From Biomphalaria glabrata (lineage: Eukaryota; Mollusca; Gastropoda; Planorbidae), in NCBI RefSeq assembly GCF_947242115.1, contig NC_074728.1, positions 20,751,042 to 20,815,041 of the forward strand: DNA of 64,000 nucleotides, in the 5' to 3' direction. The notes below the pieces were generated by a model. The model saw only the letters and a program-made list of their open reading frames with translations, was not told where the DNA came from and made no database searches. Position numbers and translations under genes: made by a program. Positions within the stretch are counted from its first letter, which is position 1. Every line of letters begins with the position of its first letter. Positions 29,001 through 33,269 of this stretch are shown here, piece after piece.

Positions 29001-31640
29001 TGAGCCCACTAAATAGGTAGCCTATTGGTTTTAGCCATTCAGCCACACATCCCGCTTCTGTTTCTGGAATATTTATACATTTTATTGACCTGAACATTTT
29101 ATAGACCTGAACATTTTATAGATCTGAACATTTTATAGATCTGAACATTTTATAGACACTGAACATTTTATAGACCTGAACATTTTATAGATCTGAACAT
29201 TTTAAAGACCTGAACATTTTATAGATCTGAATATTTTATAGACCTGAACATTTCATAGACCTGAACATTTTATAGACCTAAACATTTTATAGACCTGAAC
29301 TGAAGTCTGAGAAGTAGAAATAAGGGAGATAGATTCAGTCAGTCAATTGTATATTTTATTTTGAGACTAATTATGTAGTGTAGTTAGGGAGTAGGCATTC
29401 AAATGTGAAAAAGTCTGCCAGCTGAAGTGAGAGCTGGATGGTCAGAACAGTTCATGGAACTCTTAGACCTACCTCAACTGTAGTATATTAATAATAGTAA
29501 ATGTTTGTTTGTTATAAAATGTTTTACATGTTTCGGATATTCCTTCAGAGCCAAAGGTAGTTTACTTCCTAGTCCAAACCTTCCGCAGGTCAAGGGGGGA
29601 TGGGAGTGGGCAGGGTTTGAACCCGGGACCATCAACAAATCCAAACGACAGTTCAGCGCGCAAACCACATAACCAGGCAGCCAGCCAAATCTGTGTAGTA
29701 GCTGGTTAAATCCAACTCCTGGCCTTTAGTGTGGCCCAGATACTGGCTCCAGTGGAACTGTTATCACTGATTGGAGAAGGAGTGAAATTGAGCCACTGAT
29801 GCCTAAACCAGTACGCTTTGGTAGGAGAGTTAGCCTTGGCTGACACCCACCTAGGAAAACTATTTGATTTAAAAACCCCTGCTTCCTTGCAGCCATACCC
29901 AAATAGATAAGTCAAATGCAGGTAACTCTCAAGTAGTAAAATCAAATGACACAGGCAATAGGCCAAGAATATATGTTAGTCGACGCTGGTATTGAATTTT
30001 GAACAAGAAGTTTAATAATAATGATAAAGAAAACAGTAGAATGTTGTCAAGCTAAATCTCTACGTTCATAAAAGCACCAACGCATAATTATTTGGCTTAG
30101 AACCAACACAACATAATGAGACAACATATGTTCCCAAAGCTTAAATTCGGGACGATCAAAATCTGCCATGTCCTTCAAAGCTACATACTATATCAAGAGG
30201 CCCAAACAATACTCTGGCCCCAAAACCAACCTTTATATAGAACAAAAACTATACTGAGAACTGCCTCATCTGGAAACCACTGCGCAGTTTATCTCAGATA
30301 TAGGATTACTGATCTGAACCCTCAGACATGTAAAACAATGAGAAAGAAGAGTAATAAAAGCTCCTTATCTCTAAAGCTGTCAAGAGTAGTCTGTTTACAT
30401 TGGTTAATCTTTCACTATCCATTTACAAAATTGAGTCTAGTTTTTACTAGTCGCTTCATTGTCTCTAGATCAAAACTTTCCCAATTTACAAAATAAATAA
30501 CTTAATTTCTAGTTGCTTCATGACAAACTGAGGACATACACATATGTGTAAAATATATTCAACATTGAAACTGCTGAGCTAATATACAGACCTAACTTAC
30601 TGACCTAACTTACTGACCTGCCTTTTTTTTTATTTATAAAAGTGCTGAGACTGGGATCTCTTCTACAGCTATCATCAATCTATTCAAAGTGATTTCTTAG
30701 GAGATAGTTACAGAATTTCTTTGGTGTCTAATTAGTTTCTAGATTTTGTTCAGTCTGGCCACACTAAGCTGTCACTAACATTTAGCTTAAATTATCCACA
30801 GGTCAGAGGTGGATTTATGTGTTGGCACTGGTCCCCATTTGTTTTCTACCTGCCCTGTACCTGATGTTGAAAAAGTGAGTTGTACAAAATTATCAAACGT
30901 GATAAAAAAAAGTTTTTAAATAGGGATAAAATAACTACAACAATAAACATTAAATCTTTTTTTTAAATGACAATAAAAAAAAAAGATTGTTTTAAAGTAA
31001 AGTAATATTTCAAAGGGAAGCCATCTCTGTTTAAGGAATATTGTCCTATGAGTTTTAGATGTAACTTTAAAAAAAATGATTATTTAGTCCTAGCCCAAAC
31101 TTTCAAAAAGATAGAAAGAGATAGCAGAGTACAAGGTTTGAACTTAGGACCATCATAGCACTTCAACCTGCATACCACTAGCTCAGCCATCCATCCTAAA
31201 AATTTAAAAGAGGGGCCTCACAAGGATTCATTCAATTGGGCCTGCAGTTTGTAAGGCCAGCACTGCCAATGTAATTTGTAGACACCTGGGCAATATGCCA
31301 AAGGTGAAATATACCAGGCTTTGTGCTAGAGGCTAAATGTGGGAATTTAATATAGCTTCATTTGAATGATGAGGGAAACACAGGGTTAGTAGGACACAGG
31401 GTCGGTAGGGTACATCAAGATAAATCTATTTGAAATTCAAATACTTAATACTGAATTTTCTTTTTTCCAACCAGAAAGTCCTCAAATGTTATAGAAACGA
31501 TTGATCTCCAGTCTCCTGAAGACTATTACTATGAATTTGAAGAATTAGCTGATGAGCCTCTAGCCAGTGAAGTGAATTTGTTGCAGAAGTCCAATGTGTC
31601 TGTTATGTCTCAAACCACCAATGGGTCCACTGAGCTCTAG
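703..31640 (+). CDS. IgGFc-binding/TSP1/Cys-rich type I membrane receptor-like protein, 23 exons, 5' partial
   Basis: Exons joined by phase: 703-835, 4026-4102, 10329-10510, 11849-12012, 12589-12687, 12850-13030, 14003-14096, 14526-14573, 15248-15592, 16059-16137, 16944-17035, 17912-18046, 19422-19517, 20005-20080, 20653-20747, 22311-22445, 24024-24119, 24391-24466, 25727-25821, 27280-27414, 28610-28705, 30802-30874, 31475-31640. All junctions keep frame and give 921 residues and a stop. Approximate residues in the window: IgGFc-binding-like 1-278, acidic calcium-binding-like 279-325, Thr-rich stalk 326-440, three 134-residue cassettes (TSP1-like plus two Cys-rich units) 441-842, transmembrane helix 844-866, cytoplasmic tail 867-921. 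Potential N-glycosylation sites (NGS, NGT, NST, NTT) lie in the cassettes. The protein probably sits at the cell surface; its ligand is unknown. No signal peptide is seen, so upstream exons are missing. IgGFc-binding domains are known from mucus and immune proteins; a defence or adhesion role here is inference. Confidence 0.85.
1006..1203 (+). repeat. tRNA-derived SINE, family 1, 5' truncated
   Basis: The body GGCGCCTCTGCGTCC, GGGTACCTGACATTA, GTAAAGGCGGTTGGTCGTTG and the tail CTGAAAGGGGAACTTTT match the other family 1 copies. The tRNA head is mostly lost. The open frames on both strands here are SINE noise. Confidence 0.8.
1860..1985. repeat. GA-rich low-complexity tract
   Basis: Purine-rich AGAGAGAAAG-type sequence. 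It produces a spurious minus-strand open frame rich in Ser, Leu and Phe. Confidence 0.7.
2005..2410. repeat. Dispersed AT-rich repeat, two tandem-like copies
   Basis: Two copies about 240 bases apart share CACGTTATTTCT, ATCAAGCTGAA/ATTAAGTTGAA, AACCAATTAGT-like and TAATTATTTTGTTTG segments. The same family recurs at about 27690-27870, 41845-41975, 62780-62910 and 63135-63235. The family is not identified. Confidence 0.6.
2415..3020. repeat. GC-richer unclassified block
   Basis: Base composition changes sharply against the AT-rich intron. Open frames on both strands (about 65 and 96 codons) are not recognised. It is probably part of a mobile element, perhaps a LINE 5' region. I cannot name the family. 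Confidence 0.4.
3168..3610 (-). repeat. GC-rich unclassified element with (GAA)n-like tail
   Basis: The block starts with TTCTTCTTCTT, which on the minus strand would be a GAA tail, and is much more CpG-rich than its surroundings (for example GAGACCGCGCGCG). A similar GAAGAAGAAGAA tail follows the LINE fragment ending near 13790. I infer a minus-strand retroposon. Confidence 0.4.
3620..3895. repeat. Dispersed repeat with GGAC/CAGA tandem tract
   Basis: The sequence holds a GGACGGACGGACGGACAGAC microsatellite at about 3857-3877 in an AT-rich body ending near GGAGCACACAAA. This layout is typical of an invertebrate interspersed repeat, but I cannot identify the family. Confidence 0.4.
4026..4102 (+). 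CDS. Exon: IgGFc-binding-like region, part 2
   Basis: The exon encodes YTMTRHCGSKMKSYYDIEGT then YDIAV and ends at a GTAAGT donor. The acceptor AAG has a weak pyrimidine tract. The phase fits both neighbours: the split Ser codon from the previous exon, and the split Glu codon with 10329. The open frame continues upstream of this acceptor, so the exact start could differ. Confidence 0.6.
4695..5057 (+). repeat. 3' end of an RTE-like LINE with (AAT)n tail
   Basis: GAATGGAGAAATACCGTTGA and TGTATGGTGCCCCAACGG match the copy at 18120-18345, where the frame reads a known LINE C-terminus. A 3' UTR with AAAGTAGCGCTATATAAAAG follows and ends in an AAT microsatellite at about 5037-5057, the expected kind of tail. 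Confidence 0.65.
5150..5415 (-). repeat. 3' end of a non-LTR retrotransposon (reverse transcriptase C-terminus)
   Basis: The minus strand encodes FLVPYARTNLYKYSFFPSAI, RAWNGLPELARKTSDLAEFK and SLVNMHD before a stop. The 'F-F-P-x-x-I-R-x-W-N-x-L-P' box is the usual ending of many invertebrate LINE reverse transcriptases. Related fragments lie at 21665, 33270 and 35208. Confidence 0.8.
5516..6207. repeat. Two-copy tandem duplication, period 345 bases
   Basis: GAAGTGAAAATAAAA starts at 5516 and again at 5861. The two copies are nearly identical to their CCGATATCAAG/CTGATATCAAG ends, so the duplication is recent. Confidence 0.9.
6305..6477 (+). repeat. tRNA-derived SINE, family 1, fragment
   Basis: GGTGGTTGGTCGTTATGCTG, CTCGTTAACCGTCGGCCATA and ATCATCTGCCCTATAGATCG match the family 1 body and tail. 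The head is broken, and a middle section is missing compared with 14853-15125. Confidence 0.75.
7140..7565. repeat. Unclassified element fragments
   Basis: A GC-richer section at 7440-7565 reads GGCCAACTGGCTAGATGGGC on the minus strand, in the style of a DNA transposon terminus, and the section at 7140-7210 is similar in style. No terminal repeats could be proved by eye. The 87-codon minus frame is not recognised. Confidence 0.3.
7745..7935 (+). repeat. tRNA-related SINE, family 2
   Basis: The copy starts with a tRNA-like head (GTGCAGTTCACGCGCTGGA, B box GGGTTCAAACCCTG) and continues through CAGGAGGTTTCGACTAGGAA to CCGAAACATGTAAAACATTT. It is the best full-length example of family 2 in the window. 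Confidence 0.75.
7976..8018. repeat. (TA)n microsatellite
   Basis: About 20 TA dinucleotides with one interruption. Confidence 0.95.
8235..9740. repeat. Minisatellite, 15/16-bp unit
   Basis: About 95 copies of TAGATGAACTACACAG (16 bp) or AGATGAACTACACAG (15 bp), with variants such as ACTGCACAG, ACTACTCAG and TTGATGAAC. It lies wholly inside an intron of the receptor gene. Variant units occur in short runs, which suggests local duplications of several units at a time. Confidence 0.97.
10329..10510 (+). CDS. Exon: IgGFc-binding-like region, part 3
   Basis: The acceptor is CTTAATGCCAG and the donor is GTAAGT, phase 0 at the end. The exon encodes MLMPFETFGKDFMTFYMDG, then the YYIILAGKALTQVTLHANRF segment and EKEGDWVS. 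The pattern of a Leu/Met-Pro-x-x-T-x-G-x-[DE]-[FY] start followed by a self-contained beta-rich stretch matches the usual layout of IgGFc-binding domains. The ATG at 10322 belongs to the intron and is not a start. Confidence 0.85.
10613..10817. mobile_element. Solo LTR (about 205 bp) of an LTR retrotransposon, fossil
   Basis: The element begins TGTTACGG and ends CGTAACA, with inverted TGTTAC/GTAACA termini, and is flanked on both sides by the 5-base direct repeat CCCAC, as expected for a target-site duplication. A TATA-like GTATAAAG is inside. No internal coding region is next to it, so it is a solo LTR left by recombination. The family is uncertain; a 5-bp duplication fits Ty3/Gypsy and others. 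Confidence 0.75.
11325..11525. repeat. Dispersed repeat candidate in intron
   Basis: A GC-richer block after a (TA)n tract begins TCGTCCATCATGGTTCGATG and contains CTGGTGAGACCTTCGTGAGC. It looks like an interspersed repeat of mollusc genomes, but the family is not established. Confidence 0.4.
11849..12012 (+). CDS. Exon: IgGFc-binding-like region, part 4, followed by a GC-AG intron
   Basis: The exon starts after TTGTTTCAG and encodes RDIGLGRVTSTKGIQLVYVS, then CKSPLKVYGEPGDPSLCQIV and PTSLLYHIYIW. It ends with split Arg codon bases AG directly before GCAAGT, so the donor is GC rather than GT. Reading through would reach a stop at about 12095. The Cys pair and the downstream match to the next exon support the call. 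Confidence 0.85.
12160..12413 (-). repeat. tRNA-derived SINE, family 1, near full length
   Basis: The minus strand has the tRNA head with A-box-like GCTGAATGGTAAAGCACTTG and B box GGGTTTGAATCC, the CCAACTCTAATGGGTACC body and the ATCATCTGCCC tail. The 95-codon + frame across it is not a gene. Confidence 0.85.
12589..12687 (+). CDS. Exon: IgGFc-binding-like region, part 5
   Basis: A strong TTTTTTCAG acceptor begins this 99-base exon, which encodes SPLIMQTQNFVAMMVESKNL and GQLILNGFPLQS. The 'G-x-L-I-L-N-G' strand is typical of the later part of IgGFc-binding domains. The donor is GTATTA. A second donor-like GTAAGC eight bases downstream would include an in-frame stop, so it was not used. Confidence 0.88.
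12850..13030 (+). CDS. Exon: IgGFc-binding-like region, C-terminal part
   Basis: This 181-base exon encodes VNWLDIPGTNGWKFSQYKVN, then a YTSNANFGCYLYGYS stretch and TSYMYPAGYISSP. The 'F-G-x-Y-x-Y-G-Y ... Y-x-Y-P-A-G' ending is the strongest family signature in the gene: IgGFc-binding domains characteristically close with it. It ends in phase 0 at GTAAAT. Confidence 0.9.
13320..13795 (+). repeat. C-terminal end of a non-LTR retrotransposon with (GAA)n tail
   Basis: The + strand encodes EEMKKLIVNKINEKWTSSHP, LSRQDQRLIFRLRTGHNR and, after a frame change near 13550, CEICPCGVSPENADHVLQNC. The RLRTGH...C-x-C-G...E-x-x-x-H-x-L-x-x-C pattern is the usual C-terminal zinc-binding tail of Jockey/I-type LINEs. 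The fragment ends in GAAGAAGAAGAAGAA. Confidence 0.8.
14003..14096 (+). CDS. Exon: acidic calcium-binding-like motif 1
   Basis: The exon reads KCETTLTSSYPGDLIDNDCD then ERVDEELKNGI. The D-x-I-D-N-D-C-D-x-x-V-D-E-E pattern is the putative metal-binding motif often found right after IgGFc-binding regions in invertebrate proteins. Acidic oxygens at D, N, D, D and E are placed like an EF-hand-type or TSP3-type calcium loop. It ends in phase 1. Confidence 0.88.
14526..14573 (+). CDS. Exon: acidic calcium-binding-like motif 2 (48 bases)
   Basis: This very short exon encodes DDDYDGEIDEDLNDFK, a D-x-D-x-D-G-type loop followed by I-D-E-D-L. It is a second copy of the motif in the preceding exon, and both flanking introns are phase 1, so it could be skipped without breaking the frame. 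It would be missed by most ab initio predictors. Confidence 0.85.
14853..15125 (+). repeat. tRNA-derived SINE, family 1, full-length
   Basis: The head GGTGGCCGAGTGGTAAAGCG (A box) and the B-box-like CTGATTCGAATCTCAG give a Ser/Leu-type tRNA shape. The body has CCAACTCTAATTGATGCCTG and GGGGAAAGTAAAGGGGTTGG, and the tail ends in CTGAAAGAAGTACTTTA. It can serve as the reference copy. Confidence 0.9.
15248..15592 (+). CDS. Exon: Thr/Ser-rich mucin-like stalk
   Basis: The 345-base exon encodes about 115 residues dominated by Thr, with Ser, Pro and Lys (for example TTTTSTTTRTSSTTSTTQPS). The composition suggests dense O-glycosylation and an extended stalk that holds the IgGFc-binding region away from the Cys-rich cassettes. 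It is not an exact tandem repeat. The donor is GTAAGT; the open frame continues a little into the intron and ends at about 15655. A long minus-strand open frame here is a shadow of the ACC/ACA codons. Confidence 0.9.
16059..17035 (+). CDS. Cassette 1: TSP1-like repeat, exons 16059-16137 and 16944-17035
   Basis: The two exons join through a split Arg codon and encode FSSWSHWMCDRDCQNTRQHR then a second half with CIRTASSYCYGPTIEWRKSS and CYVNRVCPR. The W-x-x-W start, the Arg/Lys-rich strand and six cysteines match a thrombospondin type 1 repeat, a module of extracellular adhesion and immune proteins. Cassettes 2 and 3 share the split position. Confidence 0.88.
17422..17765. repeat. Inverted pair of family 1 SINEs (long hairpin)
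   Basis: A + strand SINE (17422-17596) is joined tail to tail with a minus-strand SINE (17608-17765) around a loop of about 11 bases. Both heads are present, with B boxes GGGTTCGAATCC and GGATTCGAACCC. Transcribed within the receptor pre-mRNA, the pair would form a hairpin with arms of about 160 bases. Confidence 0.88.
17912..18046 (+). CDS. Cassette 1: Cys-rich unit C (135 bases)
   Basis: This phase 1-1 exon encodes CQLYQWDVDCTGSCFNCLHD, then CDKFNGSCAGCKPGFQNPQ and a final Cys. Eight cysteines with 'W-D-V-D-C', 'D-C-D-K-F-N-G-S-C' and 'C-K-P-G-[FY]' are shared with the exons at 22311 and 27280. It resembles EGF-like repeats of MEGF/scavenger-receptor type proteins but is not canonical. NGS is a possible glycosylation site. 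Confidence 0.88.
18117..18345 (+). repeat. C-terminal end of an RTE-like LINE
   Basis: The frame reads GRQRKRW-type sequence with DNIKEWTGLSLEEALTK and AKDREKWRKTVDKF, then a stop: the typical 3' coding end of a mollusc LINE (the R-K-R-W-E-D-N-I-K-E-W box). There are frame changes near the start. CCCTAACCCTAATCC in front is only a short telomere-like string. Confidence 0.75.
19035..19300. repeat. Direct repeat, two copies 178 bases apart
   Basis: Copies at 19035-19122 and 19213-19300 share ACCATTGTCTGGTGATGGTT, GATTTAAGGTTGTCTTTT and CACATAAGCCTGTCATTGG. There are few differences between them, so this is a local duplication within an intron. Confidence 0.9.
19422..19517 (+). CDS. Cassette 1: Cys-rich unit D (96 bases)
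   Basis: The exon encodes CDEFTYGNKCEGDCQVKCG then ADCMERINGTCF. Six cysteines in the pattern C-x5-G-x2-C-x3-C-x3-C-x3-C are shared with the exons at 24024 and 28610. It forms the second EGF-like half that follows unit C. Phases are 1-1. NGT is a possible glycosylation site. Confidence 0.88.
20005..20747 (+). CDS. Cassette 2: TSP1-like repeat, exons 20005-20080 and 20653-20747
   Basis: The exons encode YSIWSVWTCTKNCLEPRLHR and VCLKAPGGLSCQGDYEQWK with CYVNSTCPK. W-x-x-W and six cysteines match the repeat of cassette 1. The intron between them contains a minus-strand LINE reverse-transcriptase fragment. NST is a possible glycosylation site. Confidence 0.9.
20146..20545 (-). repeat. LINE reverse transcriptase fragment
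   Basis: The minus strand encodes about 130 residues with KKQKAPGSDGLLAEIFKMGS, LRDSVIISLYKKGDKTNCCN and YRGITLLSVVEKIFARVLLD. These are the K-A-P-G-x-D-G and Y-R-G-I-x-L-L motifs of fingers/palm subdomains of non-LTR reverse transcriptases. The fragment lies inside the intron splitting the TSP1 repeat of cassette 2, antisense to the gene. Confidence 0.92.
21665..21945 (-). repeat. 3' end of a non-LTR retrotransposon, same family as 5150-5415
   Basis: The minus strand shows the same F-F-P-x-x-I-R-x-W-x-x-x-P-E box region and the same terminal ATACAGATGTTAC-like sequence as the 5.2 kb copy, but is more diverged. It lies in an intron. Confidence 0.75.
22311..22445 (+). CDS. Cassette 2: Cys-rich unit C (135 bases)
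   Basis: The exon encodes CPKFRWDVNCVQSCDSCIQD, CDKFNGSCYSCKPGYRLPK and a last Cys. Its length equals that of the exons at 17912 and 27280, and all eight cysteines are kept. The acceptor is TTATCAG and the donor GTAACC. Confidence 0.9.
22634..22847. mobile_element. MITE with long terminal inverted repeats
   Basis: Left arm CTCATCATACAAGACATTTC and following ATCATTGCAACATTTCATC are mirrored by the right arm GATGAAATGTTGCAATGATG and GAAATGTCTCGTATGATGAG. Arms are about 55 bases around a core containing AGGGTTAGGGTTAAC. There is no coding capacity. No clear target-site duplication was found, so the superfamily is open. Confidence 0.8.
23626..23900 (+). repeat. tRNA-derived SINE, family 1, full-length
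   Basis: The head has AGTGGCTGAGTGGGAAAATG and B box GGGTTCAAATCCTGG; the body has GAGTCCACCCAGCTC and the tail ends CTGTCCTATAGACC...GAAAGGGGAACTTT. Confidence 0.9.
24024..24119 (+). CDS. Cassette 2: Cys-rich unit D (96 bases)
   Basis: The exon encodes CLENTFGLNCLGNCLDNCG and ADCMDKETGACY with six cysteines aligned to units D of cassettes 1 and 3. The acceptor is TCCAACCAG and the donor GTAAGT. Confidence 0.9.
24391..25821 (+). CDS. Cassette 3: TSP1-like repeat, exons 24391-24466 and 25727-25821
   Basis: The exons encode GVYGPWEQWHCSRDCLNPNM and YCNTTSSGITCQGSNIDSR with CYAGKLCPK. The W-x-x-W start and six cysteines are kept. Exon lengths of 76 and 95 are the same as in cassette 2. NTT is a possible glycosylation site. 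Confidence 0.9.
24540..24960. other. Intron segment without a recognised feature
   Basis: Nothing could be identified apart from a CTCTCTCTCTCTCT tract near 24711-24724. The GC-richer part at 24760-24910 may be a degraded element. Confidence 0.4.
25050..25255 (-). repeat. tRNA-related SINE, family 3
   Basis: On the minus strand a head with B-box-like GGCTTGAGTTCAAATCCCAA is followed by a body containing TGTGCTTGCTGAGCGCC. The copy at 28850-29060 has the same order, and the 4.9 kb region shares the GAGCGCCTAAAGGCAGCAC part. Confidence 0.6.
26580..26900. repeat. Unclassified GC-richer block in intron
   Basis: The text (for example GGAGAGGAGGGCCATGCAGC) resembles untranslated parts of mollusc LINEs. 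A block of similar style lies at 29705-29950. The identity is not established. Confidence 0.3.
26945..27212 (+). repeat. tRNA-derived SINE, family 1
   Basis: The head contains ATGGTTAAGCGGTTGC and a B box TTGGCTTCGAATCTCG. The body has GGCAGTTGGTCATTGTGCTG and the tail CATCTGCCCCATAGATCACA. It ends only about 70 bases before the next exon's acceptor. Confidence 0.85.
27280..27414 (+). CDS. Cassette 3: Cys-rich unit C (135 bases)
   Basis: The exon encodes CPEFKWDVDCVRSCPNCHSD then CDKFTGTCDYCTSGYKYPE and a final Cys. All eight cysteines of unit C are present, but the NGS site of the other copies is TGT here. Confidence 0.9.
27690..27945. repeat. Dispersed AT-rich repeat, same family as 2005-2410
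   Basis: ACACATTATTTCT, GATCAAGCTGAAATTTTGAA, CAATTAGTTAATTAACCA and AATTATTTTGTTTGGTATC are shared with the 2.0 kb copies in the same order. The end contains GCTAAAAGCATGAAATTGCG, similar to the LINE tail near 5000. Confidence 0.6.
28610..28705 (+). CDS. Cassette 3: Cys-rich unit D (96 bases)
   Basis: The exon encodes CEANEFGVNCVGDCRRQCG then EDCADRVTGRCP. It has six cysteines aligned to the other D units. The donor GTAAGT leaves one base, which completes the Ser codon in front of the membrane exon. Confidence 0.9.
28850..29060 (-). repeat. tRNA-related SINE, family 3
   Basis: On the minus strand the head ends with a B-box-like GCTCAGATTCAAATCCCAG, then a body with GTGTTTACTGATGGCCTTG. It matches the copy at 25050-25255. 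Overlapping open frames on both strands are spurious. Confidence 0.6.
29087..29300. repeat. Minisatellite, 17-bp unit
   Basis: About 12 copies of GACCTGAACATTTTATA, with GATCTGAAC and TTTAAAGAC variants, directly after a family 3 SINE. Confidence 0.95.
29505..29690 (-). repeat. tRNA-related SINE, family 2
   Basis: The minus strand carries the GGTCCCGGGTTCAAACCCTG B-box region, CCTGCGGAAGGTTTGGACT-like body and the GAATATCCGAAACATGTAAA end, as in 7745-7935. Confidence 0.75.
30095..30365 (+). repeat. C-terminal LINE fragment, same family as 13320-13795
   Basis: Segments AAGAGGCCCAAACAATACTC, TGGCCCCAAAACCAACC and GGAAACCACTGCGCAGTTTA match the 13.6 kb copy in order. The frame is broken by several changes. 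The 126-codon + frame here is out of frame with the original protein. Confidence 0.75.
30802..30874 (+). CDS. Exon: transmembrane helix
   Basis: This 73-base exon encodes QRWIYVLALVPICFLPALYL then MLK. It is a 19-21-residue hydrophobic run with basic residues on both sides, placed after the last Cys-rich unit. The C-terminal Lys residues fit an inside-facing stop-transfer end, giving a type I topology. Confidence 0.85.
31080..31200 (-). repeat. Degraded tRNA-related SINE, family 2-like
   Basis: CCTAGCCCAAACTTTC and AAGGTTTGAACTTAGGACCA are diverged forms of the family 2 body and B box on the minus strand. Confidence 0.5.
31475..31640 (+). CDS. Last coding exon: cytoplasmic tail and stop
   Basis: After TTCCAACCAG the frame reads KSSNVIETIDLQSPEDYYYE and continues through FEELADEPLASEV to the ending TTNGSTEL and TAG. 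The tail is acidic, with three consecutive tyrosines; Y-Y-E-F fits a YxxPhi sorting motif. The final T-E-L fits a class I PDZ ligand. No kinase or TIR domain is present, so any signalling would need partners. Confidence 0.85.
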
Positions 31641-31688
31641 TTGTCACCCTTGTTCAATTCTGTTATTTTTTAATACAATTTGTTTTTC

Positions 31689-31894
31689 AATAAATATTTC
31701 GAATCTAATAAATAATTTATTTAAATTTGGATTTCATTGTATTGATAGTTTAACAAGACTTTTCATGGCCTTTTTGTTTTTACTATACCTCTATTCAAGT
31801 CTCACATTCAGAATGGGTCGGCAAAACCTGGGAGGACAGGGGTTTTCCTACAATTTTGACAGTTGTATTATGTTTTGTTTTCTTTTTGAATAAA
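31689..31894 (+). terminator. Two polyadenylation signals of the receptor gene
   Basis: AATAAA occurs at 31689-31694, about 50 bases after the stop codon, and again at 31889-31894. Either could set the 3' end, giving a 3' UTR of roughly 70 or 270 bases. Confidence 0.6.
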
Positions 31895-32060
31895 AAGTAT
31901 TTTGTATATTTCTTGAAAAATCTTATGAAGCATTTATATTGTAAATGGCTGCTAGGAAATCTTTTGAAGTATACGTTTCATTTGATGTGAATTTGTGTGC
32001 TAGAAAAATGGTTGAAACACATTCAATGCTGTGCGACTCTTTACACACTGTATATCATTC

Positions 32061-32095
32061 TTTAGGAGGCACTGTGGCTGAGCGGTAAAGCTGGG
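32061..32095 (+). repeat. Family 1 SINE head, truncated
   Basis: GGAGGCACTGTGGCTGAGCG and GTAAAGCTGGG match the tRNA head of family 1; the body is absent. Confidence 0.5.
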
Positions 32096-32744
32096 GATAG
32101 TGTAGGAAGTATTACTTGGACATCTGCGCTGCGTCAGGTCGAGACAAATCGTTACAGAAGGCCTGAAAGGTCACAACACGTTGACAGTTTAGGTCAATAG
32201 TTCGTTGCCATGCCCTACACACCTATGAATCTATAAAGGGACCAACAACAATATTCCAAATCCTATAGATAACATGTCCAGTCATATAAGAATTTTTATT
32301 GGTTTGATGGAGTTGTCACATGATCTCAAATTGGTCCCGCTACAAAGTCCTTCATAAATCACAATTATTATTTCAAAGTGTAGCAATACTTTGTTTGGAA
32401 TCAAAATACAAAATAATCAAAAATGAATTAGCAGAAAATTAGTAAGATAAAAAGCAGCTAGTGCTGGAATCCTGTGCAAAAAATTTAGTAAAATTATTAA
32501 TGTTTTTTCACAAGCACTAGATATTCGCCTACCTTATGATGACACTAATACCAAGACAACAAAGATATTGACATATAAGTCAAAAACCTTCAAACAAGTA
32601 AACTGAATGTTCTTTTGTGTGTGTATTCATCTCTAAGATGCAGACAGTTAGACTAGGTTGCAAGTTATTTAGAAAGCAGTCAGTATATGACCTTGTGAGT
32701 AAAGTTTCCCTTTCAGAGCTTGCAATCTACAGAGCTATTAAATG

Positions 32745-32945
32745 TTTCTTTGGGCAACGGTTAACAAGCAGGGTGTCGTGTGGCCAGCACAACGTCCAAA
32801 GTCAGGTACCCATTAGAGTTGGATGGACTCAGTGGCACCCTAAATTTCCTGAAATTAAGAAATTCCAGTCTTTATCAAGATTCGAACACAAGACCCTAGG
32901 TTTGTATGCCAAGCACTTAACAGTGAGGCCACCGAACCCTCATGA
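32745..32945 (-). repeat. tRNA-derived SINE, family 1
   Basis: The minus strand carries the head (CTGTTAAGTGCTTGGCATAC, B box TTGTGTTCGAATCTTG), the CCAACTCTAATGGGTACC body and part of the tail. The 117-codon + frame over it is not a gene. Confidence 0.8.
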
Positions 32946-32954
32946 CCTTAAAAG

Positions 32955-33085
32955 ATTGGCAGTCAAATAATGGAGGATGAAGAGTTGTATTCATAAATTG
33001 TCCATTTTCCTGAGGAAATGTTGAGGAGTGAAACTGAATCATAAACATGTTCATTGATGGAGGATCTTTAGGAACATGTATTTGT
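32955..33085 (+). repeat. Single-copy relative of the 40-bp minisatellite and its flanks
   Basis: AATGGAGGATGAAGAGTTG, GAGGAGTGAAACTGAATC and TTCATTGATGGAGGATCTTT line up with the left flank (36500-36545), the unit, and the right flank (about 41270-41300) of the large array, with only one unit in between. Confidence 0.65.
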
Positions 33086-33269
33086 TAATGTCCATGGTAG
33101 CAAGAATTTGTTCACATTAAGAGATTCCCCATTTCATGTGTAATGCTTTATTTATTGAGTAGTGGCACTTTGTGTATAGTTTTAAAATCATCTAGCAAAT
33201 ATTCATATAGCTAACTACTTTTGATACATTATTAAACTTTACACAATGCTTCTGAGTAAAGGTATAATA

